Part shown: piece after piece, positions 1 through 7,465 of the stretch
Numbering within the stretch: position 1 is the first letter of the stretch
How the letters are laid out: each line of letters opens with the position of its first letter
DNA from: JAYOFM01 sp038117225
Lineage (GTDB): Bacteria > Pseudomonadota > Alphaproteobacteria > Rhodospirillales > Casp-alpha2
Assembly: GCA_038117225.1 (NCBI GenBank)
Contig: JAYOFM010000053.1
Span: forward strand, 1-24,358
DNA length: 24,358 nt
Reading direction: 5' to 3'
Notes under the pieces: generated by a model
Told to the model about the DNA's origin: nothing
Databases searched by the model: none
The model's input: the letters and a program-made list of their open reading frames with translations, nothing else
Position numbers and translations under genes: made by a program

Positions 1-63
1 GGCGAGAATCTGTGATCTCAAGGTCATCCGTCTGTCCGGCGCTATTTGATCGTTGAACGGTGT

Positions 64-83
64 GGCGACGGACTTCCGTCGCC
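64..83. other. Perfect 8-bp inverted repeat (hairpin)
   Basis: The sequence GGCGACGG-actt-CCGTCGCC forms a perfect 8-bp stem with a 4-nt loop. A T5 run follows about ten bases later on the plus strand, which is too far for a classic intrinsic terminator. It lies about 95 bases beyond the stop codon of the minus-strand gene at 178-1050. It may end transcription from genes outside the window. No coding region is seen in 1-177. Confidence 0.3.
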
Positions 84-177
84 GAGGACGAACTTTTTCC
101 CTATGGGTGTGGCCGCAAATAATATGCTAACGACAATCGGCAGAATGCAATGACGGTTTTGTGAGTCGAAGAGTGCC

Positions 178-1050
178 CTATTTCACCGCCTCGACCCGGT
201 TGCGCAAGGTCCCCACGCCGGACCAGGAAATCTCCAATTCGTCGCCCGGCACCAGGAACCGTTGCGGCTCGCGGCTGCCTCCCGACCCGGCGGGAGAGCC
301 GGTCGAGATGATGTCACCGGGCACCAGGCGGATCAATTCCGACACATAGGCCACCAGGTCGGGAATTGGAAAAATCATCTCGCCGGCGGTGGTCGATTGC
401 ACTTCCTCGCCGTTGAGTCTGGTCGACAACGCCATGGCGAAGGGATCATCGATTTCGTCCGCCGTCACCATCCACGGACCTGACGCCGATGATGCATTGA
501 AGTTCTTTCCGGCGCCGACGCTGTGTTTCTGCCAGCCGCGCACCGAGCCGTCGTTGAGGATGGTGTAGCCGGCAATATGGTCGAATGCGTTTTCCGGCGC
601 GATGTAGCGGCCTTCCTTGCCGATCACCAGTACCAGTTCGCCCTCGTAATCGAACGTCTCAGCGGGCTCGCCACGCGGATACTCCAAGGGCTGTTGGTGC
701 CCAACGACCGAGCCCTCGCACTTGATGAACATGGAGATGTGCTCCGGCGGCGGCGTTTCGCCGTGCACCGGATGGCGTTTCGGGTAGTTGACGCCGATGC
801 AGATGACATTCTTGGCGTCATGCAGTGGTGGCGCGTAGGTAATGGCGTCGAGCGCCAAACTGGGCGCCATATCGGTGACCCGGTCGCGCAGAACCGTAAG
901 ACCGGCCCCGTTATCTTCCAACAACGCCCGAATGCTGGCGAAACGGGCCCTGATATCGGCGGGCGCCGGGATGATTCCGGTTTCCGGCGCTTCATCGATG
1001 ACGACACCGTAGACGATGTCATCGCCGTCGAGATAACTCGCGATCTTCAT
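178..1050 (-). CDS. Fumarylacetoacetate hydrolase family protein
   Basis: This 290-residue protein belongs to the FAH superfamily, which hydrolyses or decarboxylates 2-oxo/1,3-diketo acids with a divalent metal. The fold's core is visible: the segment FDYEGELVLVIG supplies metal ligands (E136, E138) and the later ILNDGSVR supplies D167. The PGDIISTGSPAG segment near the C-terminus is also typical. The first ~70 residues resemble the usual poorly conserved N-terminal domain. The ATG at 1050 has GAGGGG just upstream. The gene starts 11 bases after the reductase gene and is the last of a three-gene minus-strand set with a second FAH protein. Together they suggest catabolism of an aromatic or acyl compound. 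The substrate cannot be read from the sequence, and members of this family are often misnamed. Confidence 0.9.
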   Translation of the reverse strand: MKIASYLDGDDIVYGVVIDEAPETGIIPAPADIRARFASIRALLEDNGAGLTVLRDRVTDMAPSLALDAITYAPPLHDAKNVICIGVNYPKRHPVHGETPPPEHISMFIKCEGSVVGHQQPLEYPRGEPAETFDYEGELVLVIGKEGRYIAPENAFDHIAGYTILNDGSVRGWQKHSVGAGKNFNASSASGPWMVTADEIDDPFAMALSTRLNGEEVQSTTAGEMIFPIPDLVAYVSELIRLVPGDIISTGSPAGSGGSREPQRFLVPGDELEISWSGVGTLRNRVEAVK

Positions 1051-1061
1051 GGTGATACCCC

Positions 1062-2072
1062 TCAGGCGGCTTCGGTGACGCGCACCCCGGCGCCTTCGAG
1101 CAGCATGACCTTGTTGAGCAGCTTGACGCAGGCGTAGACCGCCTTGATCGACGGCGCCGGCACGCCGGCCATGTTGCCCATTTCCAGGATGGCGCCGACC
1201 AGCGCCTCGGTTTCCAGCGAGCGGCCGGCTTCCACGTCCTGCAACATGGAGGTCTTATGGGCGCCGACGCTTTCGGCGCCGGCAATGCGCTTTTCGATGG
1301 TGTGGCGGAAGGTGACGCCGAAGGCCTCGCCGATGGCCTGGGCTTCCTCCATCATCGAATAGGCCAGCGCGCGGGTATCGGCGAACTGACAGATGTCGAC
1401 CAGGGTCGCGTGGGTCAGCGCGCTGATCGGGTTGAACGACAGATTGCCCCAGGCCTTGAGCCAAATCTCGGAGCGAATGTCGTCGAGGATGCGCGAGCGG
1501 AAGCCGGCCTTAACCAGGACATCGTGCAGCGCCCGCACGCGCGCCGTTTCCATGTTGCCGTCGAGCTCGCCGATCGGAAAACGGTCGCCTTCCACGTGGT
1601 GGATGACGCCCGGCGCGGTGACCGCGGCGGCCGGGTAGACGACGCAGCCGATGATGCGGTCGGCATCGATATGCTTGGTCAGAATACCGGTGGGATCGAG
1701 GGAATCGAGGCGCTTGCCGCCGTGCTCGCCGGGCAATTTGTGAAAATACCACCACGGGATGCCGTTCTGCACGGTGACGATCATGGTATCGTCGCCCATC
1801 AGGTGATGCATGTCCTTGGCCACCTGGTCCAGGTAATGCGCCTTCAAGGCCAGGATCACCAAGTCCTGGGGGCCGGCTTCGGCGCAATCGGCGGCGGTAG
1901 CGACCGGGGCGATATGCTCCGAACCATCCTCCCAGATCAATTTCAGACCGTTCGCCTTTATGGCATCGAGATGGGCTCCCTGGTCGATGACGGTGACCTC
2001 CTCGCCGGCGAGCGCCAGCTTGGCGCCCATCAGGCCGCCGATGGCGCCGGCGCCGATGACACAGATTTTCAT
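1062..2072 (-). CDS. Ketopantoate reductase (ApbA/PanE) family dehydrogenase
   Basis: This is a 336-residue NAD(P)-dependent reductase of the ApbA/PanE family. The N-terminal Rossmann motif GAGAIGG sits at residues 7-13. The segment LALKAHYLDQV, the motif VQNGIPWW (101-108) and the C-terminal domain stretch KAWGNLSFNPISALT (206-220, with the family's catalytic Lys at about 206) all match the family. The length is near the usual 300-340. The ATG at 2072 is preceded by AAGGAG at good spacing. Lying between two FAH-family genes, 11 and 44 bases away, it is more likely a catabolic 2-hydroxy/2-oxo acid oxidoreductase than the pantothenate enzyme, so no symbol is given. That substrate argument is inference from context. 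Confidence 0.88.
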   Translation of the reverse strand: MKICVIGAGAIGGLMGAKLALAGEEVTVIDQGAHLDAIKANGLKLIWEDGSEHIAPVATAADCAEAGPQDLVILALKAHYLDQVAKDMHHLMGDDTMIVTVQNGIPWWYFHKLPGEHGGKRLDSLDPTGILTKHIDADRIIGCVVYPAAAVTAPGVIHHVEGDRFPIGELDGNMETARVRALHDVLVKAGFRSRILDDIRSEIWLKAWGNLSFNPISALTHATLVDICQFADTRALAYSMMEEAQAIGEAFGVTFRHTIEKRIAGAESVGAHKTSMLQDVEAGRSLETEALVGAILEMGNMAGVPAPSIKAVYACVKLLNKVMLLEGAGVRVTEAA

Positions 2073-2116
2073 GGGGCTTCTCCTTGATATTTTCCGGGGG
2101 GAAAGGCTTCACATGT

Positions 2117-2893
2117 TCAGTTGACGTAGACATTGGCCAGCGTGCCGATGCCTTCAATGGAAATCTCGATGGAATTCTCCGGTTCTTTCATCGAGCCGAC
2201 GCCCAGCGAGGTGCCGCAAGCGATGACATCACCGGGCATCAGGGTCATGTCGTGGGACAGCATCGACACCAGCTTGGCCGGCTGAAAAATCATGTCGGCG
2301 ACGGCGTAGTTCTGGCGCTCGGCGCCGTTCAGCACGGTCTTCACACTGAGCCCAGCCGGATCGAGACCGGTGGCGATACAGGGGCCGAAGACGCCGAAGG
2401 TGTCGTAGCTCTTGGCCCGCACCCATTGATCGAAGGTGGCGTCCTTTTTTAGGATATCCGCCGCCGCCACGTCATTGACGCAAGTATAGCCGAAGATGTT
2501 ATCGACGGCCTCGGCCTCGGAGATACCGCTTGAGCGTTTGCCGATGACGATACCCAGCTCGCCCTCGTAGACGACCTTGCCGTCATAGCCGGCCGGCCGC
2601 CGGATGGTGCCGCCGGCGGCGAGATAAGACGATGCCGCCTTGATGAAAAACAGCGGCTCCGCCGGCTCGGCCACGTTCATCTTGGCCGCCAACTGGTGGA
2701 AATTATTCCACAGGCAGATCATCTTCGAGGGCGCGCACGGCGTCAGCACCGCGACGTCGGCAAGCGCCACGCTTTCGCCGGTCGCCGTGGCGCCCGCGAA
2801 CATATCACCGCCATGCACGGCGATGTTGTCGTCATCGCCGAGCGTGCCGAACGAAACCTTGCCCGATCGGGCGAAGCGAAGCCATCGTGCCAT
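2117..2893 (-). CDS. Fumarylacetoacetate hydrolase family protein (second copy)
   Basis: This 258-residue FAH-superfamily protein is clearly diverged from its neighbour at 178-1050. The metal-binding stretch VVYEGELGIVIGKR (E110, E112) and CVNDVAAADI (D141) are visible, followed by the characteristic LMPGDVIACGTSLG near the end. The chosen start is the ATG at 2893, which gives MARWLRFA, a common FAH N-terminus, and has AGGGAAG about 8 bases upstream. The reading frame is open to 2962, but those extra residues look non-coding. It is first in the FAH-reductase-FAH cluster and lies divergent to the heat-shock gene. Two FAH paralogues in one operon suggest consecutive hydratase/decarboxylase or hydrolase steps of one pathway; that is inference. 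Confidence 0.88.
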   Translation of the reverse strand: MARWLRFARSGKVSFGTLGDDDNIAVHGGDMFAGATATGESVALADVAVLTPCAPSKMICLWNNFHQLAAKMNVAEPAEPLFFIKAASSYLAAGGTIRRPAGYDGKVVYEGELGIVIGKRSSGISEAEAVDNIFGYTCVNDVAAADILKKDATFDQWVRAKSYDTFGVFGPCIATGLDPAGLSVKTVLNGAERQNYAVADMIFQPAKLVSMLSHDMTLMPGDVIACGTSLGVGSMKEPENSIEISIEGIGTLANVYVN

Positions 2894-3047
2894 GTTGGAT
2901 CTTCCCTGTGTTTTTCGCGATCTCCATGCAGCAGCTTGACCACTTTGACCGGGGTATACCACGGATCGGCGCGGGAAACAGCGATTGCGGCTTTGCGCCG
3001 ATCAAATTGCAGTGAACGGACGTGCACCGGGCATCGTGTCGCCGGCA

Positions 3048-3076
3048 CTTGACATTCGATGCCGGCGACCCAAATT
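3048..3076 (+). promoter_or_regulatory. Sigma32-like (heat-shock) promoter for hsp20
   Basis: CTTGAC at 3048-3053 is followed after 15 bases by CCCAAATT at 3069-3076. This resembles the heat-shock consensus CTTGAA-N(11-16)-CCCCATNT of RpoH. It lies about 118 bases before the Hsp20 start codon, leaving a leader long enough for the predicted thermometer hairpin. TTGACA is also a good sigma70 -35, but no good -10 follows at 17 bases. This is pattern reading only. Confidence 0.5.
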
Positions 3077-3164
3077 CTATGGCATGAACGGGCGCGTTGG
3101 CCATCGGCGGCGCGGCCGGGATTAGGTAACAGGCGGAACGCCGGTTCGGGTCCCGCTCTTGGTT

Positions 3165-3185
3165 CCTCGCTTTACTTGAAGGAGG
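3165..3185 (+). promoter_or_regulatory. ROSE-like RNA thermometer hairpin covering the hsp20 ribosome binding site
   Basis: In the mRNA, CCUCGCUUU (3165-3173) can fold on GAAGGAGG (3178-3185) with a 4-nt loop at 3174-3177. All of the AGGAGG Shine-Dalgarno is paired. The only irregularity is a single unpaired G at 3169. The 5' arm contains UCGCU, matching the UYGCU signature of ROSE elements, which control small heat-shock genes in alphaproteobacteria. ROSE elements also pair the Shine-Dalgarno around a non-canonical G. A smaller hairpin (GGCG-gaa-CGCC) lies just upstream, as in multi-hairpin ROSE leaders. The expected role is to block translation at low temperature and melt on heating. Confidence 0.62.
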
Positions 3186-3193
3186 CCGGCCCC

Positions 3194-3658
3194 ATGTCGC
3201 GCATGTCCGTGTTCAACAGCCCGCTGCTGCTCGGTTTCGAGAACTTCGAACGCATCCTCGATCGGGCGTCGAAAGCCTCGGCGGAAGGTTATCCGCCGTA
3301 CAATATCGAACAGACCAGCGAGAACGGGCTGCGCATTACCCTCGCCGTCGCCGGTTTCACCATGGATGACCTGGGTGTCACGGTCGAGGACAACCAGCTG
3401 GTGATCCGCGGCCGCCAAACTGACACTGACGACGACGGCCGCGTCTACATCCATCGCGGCATCGCGGCGCGGCAATTCCAGCGCAGCTTCGTGCTGGCGG
3501 AAGGCATCGAGGTGACCGCGGCATCGCTCGACAACGGCCTGTTGAATGTCGATCTCGAACGGATCGTGCCGGAACCCGAGATCAAGACGATCAAGATCGA
3601 CGGCGGCGGAAACGGCCGCGGCCAGGCCGAGACCATCGACGTCAAGCCGGACACCTGA
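3194..3658 (+). CDS. Small heat-shock protein, Hsp20 family (IbpA-like)
   Basis: This 154-residue cytoplasmic chaperone is predicted to hold unfolding proteins without ATP. The alpha-crystallin domain runs from about residue 35 (YPPYNIE) to 130. It includes the class-A bacterial pattern (YIHRGIAARQFQRSFVLAEG) and the conserved C-terminal element AASLDNGLLNVDL (about 109-121). A C-terminal I-x-I-type segment (IKTIKI) follows. The start at 3194 (MSRMSVF) is preceded by AGGAGG 8 bases upstream; the longer open frame from 3059 lies within the leader and is rejected. The upstream region has a sigma32-like promoter and a ROSE-like hairpin. The DUF1150 gene follows on the same strand after 97 bases. 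Confidence 0.95.
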   Translation: MSRMSVFNSPLLLGFENFERILDRASKASAEGYPPYNIEQTSENGLRITLAVAGFTMDDLGVTVEDNQLVIRGRQTDTDDDGRVYIHRGIAARQFQRSFVLAEGIEVTAASLDNGLLNVDLERIVPEPEIKTIKIDGGGNGRGQAETIDVKPDT

Positions 3659-3755
3659 GACCTAGGCCATCGCGCCACGGATACGACGCACCTGAAATCC
3701 AGCGGAGCGTGCCCACCCGAGAAAATTGACCGGGGCGCCCGAAAGGAGGTTCAAC

Positions 3756-3998
3756 ATGAACGACAAGGACAAACACGGCGATACCGCCGAGAATGCCACC
3801 GCCCTGCCCATGCCGGCGACCGCGTTCCTGCAATGGGGCGTCGACGAGGTTGCCTACGTCAGGCCGATGGTGAACGACGGACAGATCGTCTTCGCCATCC
3901 ATCGCGCCGACGGGCAGCGCCTGGGCATCGCCGCCAGTGGCAACCTGGCGCTCGCCGCGATCATCCAGAACGATCTGGAGCCCGTCGCCCTGCACTAG
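3756..3998 (+). CDS. DUF1150 family protein
   Basis: This 80-residue protein of unknown function matches the pattern of the alphaproteobacterial DUF1150 family, with segments such as VDEVAYVRP, FAIHRADGQRLGIA and the C-terminal LAAIIQNDLEPV. There is no signal peptide or membrane segment. The ATG at 3756 follows AAAGGAGG at ideal spacing. It lies 97 bases after hsp20 on the same strand, and from family knowledge DUF1150 genes often sit near small heat-shock genes. It may be part of the heat-shock transcript, but no biochemical role is known. The family call is from memory of the sequence pattern. Confidence 0.82.
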   Translation: MNDKDKHGDTAENATALPMPATAFLQWGVDEVAYVRPMVNDGQIVFAIHRADGQRLGIAASGNLALAAIIQNDLEPVALH

Positions 3999-4034
3999 AC
4001 GATGCACGGGCGCTCTGGCGAGACGGTCCTGACA

Positions 4035-4048
4035 ATATTCTAGAATAT
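4035..4048. promoter_or_regulatory. 14-bp perfect palindrome at an esterase start codon
   Basis: ATATTCTAGAATAT is a perfect palindrome in an AT-rich patch inside GC-rich surroundings. Its last two bases are the first bases of the ATG at 4047. It could be an operator or simply the AT-rich promoter region. No regulator gene lies next to it, so the role is open. Confidence 0.25.
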
Positions 4049-4979
4049 GTTAGATTCGAGGATCGGTTCGATAGGACCGAAACGGCAAGCCGTTGGAGTT
4101 CGATTGGCATTGAGCAGGATTGTCCGGGGCGTCGCCGTGTTGGTCTGCGTATTCGCCGGTGGCTACGGCTATGGCGCCCTGTCCTATCAGCATGGCATTT
4201 TCCCCTACCCTCAGATCAAGGCCCTGAAACGGGTCCTGGTGCGGACCTATTTTCCACAACCCCTCGGCTACCACGATACCAGCGACCGTGAACGGATCGA
4301 CTGTCGCCAGTTCGCCAAGGACACCACCGTCATCTTCACCTTCGGCCAATCCAATTCCGCCAATCATGGCGCGACGCGGCACTTCCCGGGTCCGCGGGTC
4401 TTCAATTTCAACATGTTCGACGGGAAATGCTACGCGGCACGAGATCCCCTGCTGGGCGCGACGGAATCCGGCGGCTCGGTGTGGTCGCGCCTCGGCGATC
4501 TGCTAATTGATAGCGGCCGCCACGCCCGCGTCTTGATCGCCCCGGTCGGCGTCGGCGGCACGGCGATTAAACACTGGGCGCCCGGCGGCGTTCTGCACGG
4601 CCGCGTCACACGGACGTTGAGTGCGCTAAAGGATCACGGACTGACGGTGACGCACCTGTTATGGCATCAGGGCGAACAGGACGTCTTCGACGCGACCAGC
4701 CGCGACGACTATATCGAACGGTTCGGACGGCTACTTGGCGCCATTCGCGCGCTGGGGATCGACGCACCGCTTTACGCCGCCATCGCGTCGATCTGCCACA
4801 ATGCGGGATCGGGCGAGATCCGCGACGCGCAGCGGGCGTTGCCGATGATGTTCGCCGGTGTGCGTCCGGGGCCCAACACCGATACGCTGGATTCCTACAG
4901 TGATCGCTTTGATGGCTGCCACTTCACCGATTTGGGAATGGACCGGCATGCCCGCTTGTGGTTCCAGGCGTTGCGATGA
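4047..4979 (+). CDS. Membrane-anchored SGNH esterase (sialate O-acetylesterase-like)
   Basis: This 310-residue protein has a basic N-terminus, a hydrophobic anchor at about residues 27-46, and a periplasmic SGNH-hydrolase domain. Block I is TFGQSNSANHG with nucleophile S102. Block II is around PVGVGG (166-171). LLWHQGEQDVF (205-214) has the QGExD pattern of carbohydrate O-acetylesterases, and block V DGCHF supplies D289 and H292. It probably deacetylates or transfers acyl groups on a surface polysaccharide. The ATG at 4047 lacks a clear ribosome site; TTG at 4104 has GGAG five bases upstream and is a possible start that keeps the anchor. Its TGA stop overlaps the next gene's ATG, so the two are translationally coupled. 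Confidence 0.8.
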   Translation: MLDSRIGSIGPKRQAVGVRLALSRIVRGVAVLVCVFAGGYGYGALSYQHGIFPYPQIKALKRVLVRTYFPQPLGYHDTSDRERIDCRQFAKDTTVIFTFGQSNSANHGATRHFPGPRVFNFNMFDGKCYAARDPLLGATESGGSVWSRLGDLLIDSGRHARVLIAPVGVGGTAIKHWAPGGVLHGRVTRTLSALKDHGLTVTHLLWHQGEQDVFDATSRDDYIERFGRLLGAIRALGIDAPLYAAIASICHNAGSGEIRDAQRALPMMFAGVRPGPNTDTLDSYSDRFDGCHFTDLGMDRHARLWFQALR

Positions 4980-6133
4980 CGATCCGCATGACAAACGGCG
5001 ATCTTCTTTTCACCACCGGCATGATCTGCCTGCTCGGCTTTTTCGTGCTCGATTACGCCTATTCGACGTGGCGCAAGGATATACCGACGGCGATTCCGCT
5101 GCGTGGCTGCGTCATCAACGATGCCATCCGTCACCATGCCCTGGCCGCCAATTGCACGGGACGCGAACGCTGGGGCGAGCGCAGTTACGTCGTGCACACC
5201 AATGACATCGGTCTGCGTGATCACGCGGTACGCGCGGTGGCGCACCGGAGTGAAAAGCCGCGCGTGCTGGTGCTCGGCGATTCCTACGTCCGCGGTCACG
5301 CGGCATGGGACGACACCATTGTCGGCATGATTGCGCGGCAGCGCGATGACCTAGAGGTGCTGAACGGCGGCGTCTCCAGCTATTCACCGTCGAACTATCT
5401 GAACGTCACGCGCCAGATTCTCGACGCCGGCTACCATGTCGACGAGATCATCGTGTTCGCCGATATTTCCGACATCCAGGATGAAGCCGCGTTTTATGTC
5501 GATAGCGGCGTGAACGGCGCCGTTTCCGGGCCCGAGCGACGGGATGCCATCGACACCGTCTACACCACCTTCCGCGACTCGGTGGGATTGAATTTTTTCC
5601 TCACCGATGCGCTGTTCAAGTTCGTTGAACGTGCCACCGTGGCGCTCGGCCTCTATCATCTGCCGCGGTACTTTTACGGCGGCCCATTCAACCAGCCGCG
5701 CTCTGCCTGGACGTATGGCGGCGTCGATGAACGCCGGGCCTTTCCCGCCGGTTATGCGCCGCTCGGCGTAGCCGGCGGCATCGCCAAGGCGACGGATAAG
5801 ATGTCCCGGCTGGCGGCGCAGGCCATGGCACGCGGCATTCCGTTGAGCGTGGTTGTCTACCCGTGGCCGGCACAGATCGCGCGCGACGGCGCCGCGGATC
5901 GTTATGTCAACCTGTGGAAAAATTGGTGCGCCGGTCGATGCAAGCGCTTCGTTTCGGCGTTTCCCCGCCTGCTGGCGGAAAAAAACCAATGCCCCACCCT
6001 GTTGCCGGGATGCTGGTACGCGCGAAACTATCTGTTCGGGGATATCCACGGTAACGCCCGTGGCAACGGCCTCATCGCCGGCGTGGTACTCGATGCCCTG
6101 GCGCGGGTTCCGATCGCCCGTCACGCCGATTGA
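4976..6133 (+). CDS. Membrane-anchored SGNH/GDSL hydrolase-like protein
   Basis: This 385-residue protein has a membrane segment at about residues 8-30 and a periplasmic SGNH domain. Block I is VLVLGDSYVRG (S103). The block II region is NGGVSSYSPSN (130-140). Block III is replaced by FADISDIQDE (161-170) rather than GxND, and block V is GDIHGN with D356 and H358. It resembles the SGNH domains of polysaccharide O-acyltransferases and acyl-esterases more than secreted lipases. The ATG at 4976 overlaps the previous gene's stop as ATGA, which decides this start over the GTG at 4958. The coupled pair suggests two enzymes acting on one envelope glycan; the substrate is unknown. Confidence 0.78.
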   Translation: MTIRMTNGDLLFTTGMICLLGFFVLDYAYSTWRKDIPTAIPLRGCVINDAIRHHALAANCTGRERWGERSYVVHTNDIGLRDHAVRAVAHRSEKPRVLVLGDSYVRGHAAWDDTIVGMIARQRDDLEVLNGGVSSYSPSNYLNVTRQILDAGYHVDEIIVFADISDIQDEAAFYVDSGVNGAVSGPERRDAIDTVYTTFRDSVGLNFFLTDALFKFVERATVALGLYHLPRYFYGGPFNQPRSAWTYGGVDERRAFPAGYAPLGVAGGIAKATDKMSRLAAQAMARGIPLSVVVYPWPAQIARDGAADRYVNLWKNWCAGRCKRFVSAFPRLLAEKNQCPTLLPGCWYARNYLFGDIHGNARGNGLIAGVVLDALARVPIARHAD

Positions 6134-6136
6134 GAA

Positions 6137-6601
6137 TCAGGCGGCGCGGCTTTCCTGCGATTCGGTGATGATGGCGAAGAGCGCTTCCTTGGTGTCGGTA
6201 CCGCGCAGCTTCTCGCACACCGTCTTGTCGCGCAGCAGGCGCGAGACCCGAGCCAGTGCCTTCAGATGGTCGGCGCCGGATTCCTCGGGCGCCAACAACA
6301 GAAAGATCAAATCGACCGGAGCCTCGTCGATGGCCTGGAAGTCCACCGGACGCTCAAGCCGAGCAAACACGCCGTGCAACCGCTCAAGTTGGCCGAGCTT
6401 GCCGTGCGGGATGGCGATGCCATTGCCGACACCCGTCGTCCCTAGACGCTCGCGCTCCATCAGTACGTCGAAGACCTGACGTTCATGAAGGCCGGTGATA
6501 TCGGCGGCGCGGCGCGACAACTCCTGCAGCGCTTGCTTCTTGCTCGTCACCTTGAGATTGGCAACGACGCCGTCGGCGTTGACCAGATCGCTGATCTCCA
6601 T
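6137..6601 (-). CDS. ptsN: PTS IIA-like nitrogen regulatory protein PtsN
   Basis: This 154-residue EIIA-Ntr protein is the last phosphoryl acceptor of the nitrogen PTS, which links nitrogen/carbon status to potassium transport and other targets. The active histidine is in GVGNGIAIPHGKL (H66). The domain continues through GVFARLERPVDFQAID and VDLIFLLLAPEE, all typical. The start at 6601 (MEISDLV) is preceded by GCGAGG; the frame is open to 6691 but the upstream residues are not family-like. It lies 49 bases after hpf and downstream of rpoN, the conserved proteobacterial order. No HPr or EI gene is in the window. Confidence 0.95.
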   Translation of the reverse strand: MEISDLVNADGVVANLKVTSKKQALQELSRRAADITGLHERQVFDVLMERERLGTTGVGNGIAIPHGKLGQLERLHGVFARLERPVDFQAIDEAPVDLIFLLLAPEESGADHLKALARVSRLLRDKTVCEKLRGTDTKEALFAIITESQESRAA

Positions 6602-6650
6602 GATGGCCTCGCTTTCTCTTGGCCGCGCCAGGAAGGCGACAGCCACGAAT

Positions 6651-7223
6651 TCAATTATCGGTCGCCGGGTCGATCCAGCCGATGTTGCCATCGGCGCGTC
6701 GGTAAACCACGTTCAACGCATCATTGGCGCGGTTCCGGAACATCATCACCGGGGCATCGGCCAGGTCCATGCGCATCACCGCCTCGCTGACGGTCAGGGT
6801 GGCGATATGGGTCGGCATTTCGGCGATGATCACCGGATCCGTACCGGCCGCATCCAGTTCGTCATCGTGGTCGGGTTGAATGACATACTGCTGCGCCGCC
6901 AGTACGTCTTCGGTTTCGCGGCCTCGATGGTGATCATTGAGACGACGCTTGTAGCGTCGCAACTGTTTGGCGATACGCGCCAGCGCCGCGTCGAAAGCGG
7001 CGTAGGGATCATCGGCGGACCCGCTTCCCTGCACCACCAAGCCGCGCGGGCCGGGGTGCACCGAAATGTCGGCGCGCATGGTCGAACCTTCGTGCGTGAA
7101 CGACACCTGGGCATCCCGCGCCTGTTCGAAATACTTCTCGACGGCGTCTTCGAGATGATCACGGGCGTGCAAAGTCAGCGCGTCGCCAACGTCGATGTTC
7201 CGCCCTGTAACGGTTATTTCCAT
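6651..7223 (-). CDS. hpf: Ribosome hibernation promoting factor, long form
   Basis: This 190-residue long HPF dimerises 70S ribosomes into inactive 100S particles in stationary phase. The N-terminal S30AE domain (1-95) shows the pattern MEITVTGRNIDVGDAL and the basic patch KQLRRYKRRLNDHH. An acidic linker follows, then the C-terminal dimerisation domain (about 130-190) with MPTHIATLTVSEAVMRMD and FRNRANDALNVVYRRADG. The start at 7223 gives the canonical N-terminus; the frame open to 7271 would add 16 atypical residues. It is separated from rpoN by about 240 bases containing a likely promoter and is followed closely by ptsN. Confidence 0.95.
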   Translation of the reverse strand: MEITVTGRNIDVGDALTLHARDHLEDAVEKYFEQARDAQVSFTHEGSTMRADISVHPGPRGLVVQGSGSADDPYAAFDAALARIAKQLRRYKRRLNDHHRGRETEDVLAAQQYVIQPDHDDELDAAGTDPVIIAEMPTHIATLTVSEAVMRMDLADAPVMMFRNRANDALNVVYRRADGNIGWIDPATDN

Positions 7224-7392
7224 CAAACGACCGTATCTCGTCGGCGCATATGATCTTGTCCCAACTGCCATCTTACCGGGTTAACCCGGAAGATACCGGG
7301 GAGAGGCGGGCCGCCGCGTATCGCGCGCGACGTCTTGCCGTAATTCCCGCGCATTCGCGGCTCGACCGAGCGACCTTGTCGCAAGGCGCGGG

Positions 7393-7421
7393 AACCTAGA
7401 GCCCCTCAATTGTCATGTCAA
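7393..7421 (-). promoter_or_regulatory. Candidate sigma70-type promoter for hpf-ptsN
   Basis: Read on the minus strand, TTGACA (7416-7421) is followed by a 17-base spacer and TAGGTT (7393-7398). The -35 is a perfect match and the -10 a partial one. It would start transcription about 160 bases before hpf. This suggests that hpf and ptsN can be expressed apart from rpoN. Confidence 0.42.
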
Positions 7422-7465
7422 TACATGCCCCGGGCGCTTTTTTCTAGCTTGAAAATTAAGCTTTT

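Noticed and set aside
2936..2960. Two TTGACC direct repeats and GGTATACC upstream of the second FAH gene, considered as a GntR-type operator
   Set aside because: The palindrome is only eight bases and the direct repeats six. No regulator gene is adjacent, so chance is a sufficient explanation.
4038..4045. TTCTAGAA as a heat-shock element
   Set aside because: The nTTCnnGAAn element belongs to eukaryotic heat-shock factor. In this bacterium it is only the centre of an AT-rich palindrome.
7276..7289. Palindrome CCGGGTTAACCCGG in the hpf leader
   Set aside because: A short strong hairpin, but it has no U-run, no nearby regulator and no repeat elsewhere in the window, so no function can be assigned.
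7446..7462. AGCTT-N7-AAGCT stem after rpoN as a terminator
   Set aside because: It has only five mostly weak pairs and no U-run in the minus-strand direction. The T-run is on the plus side, where no gene ends.
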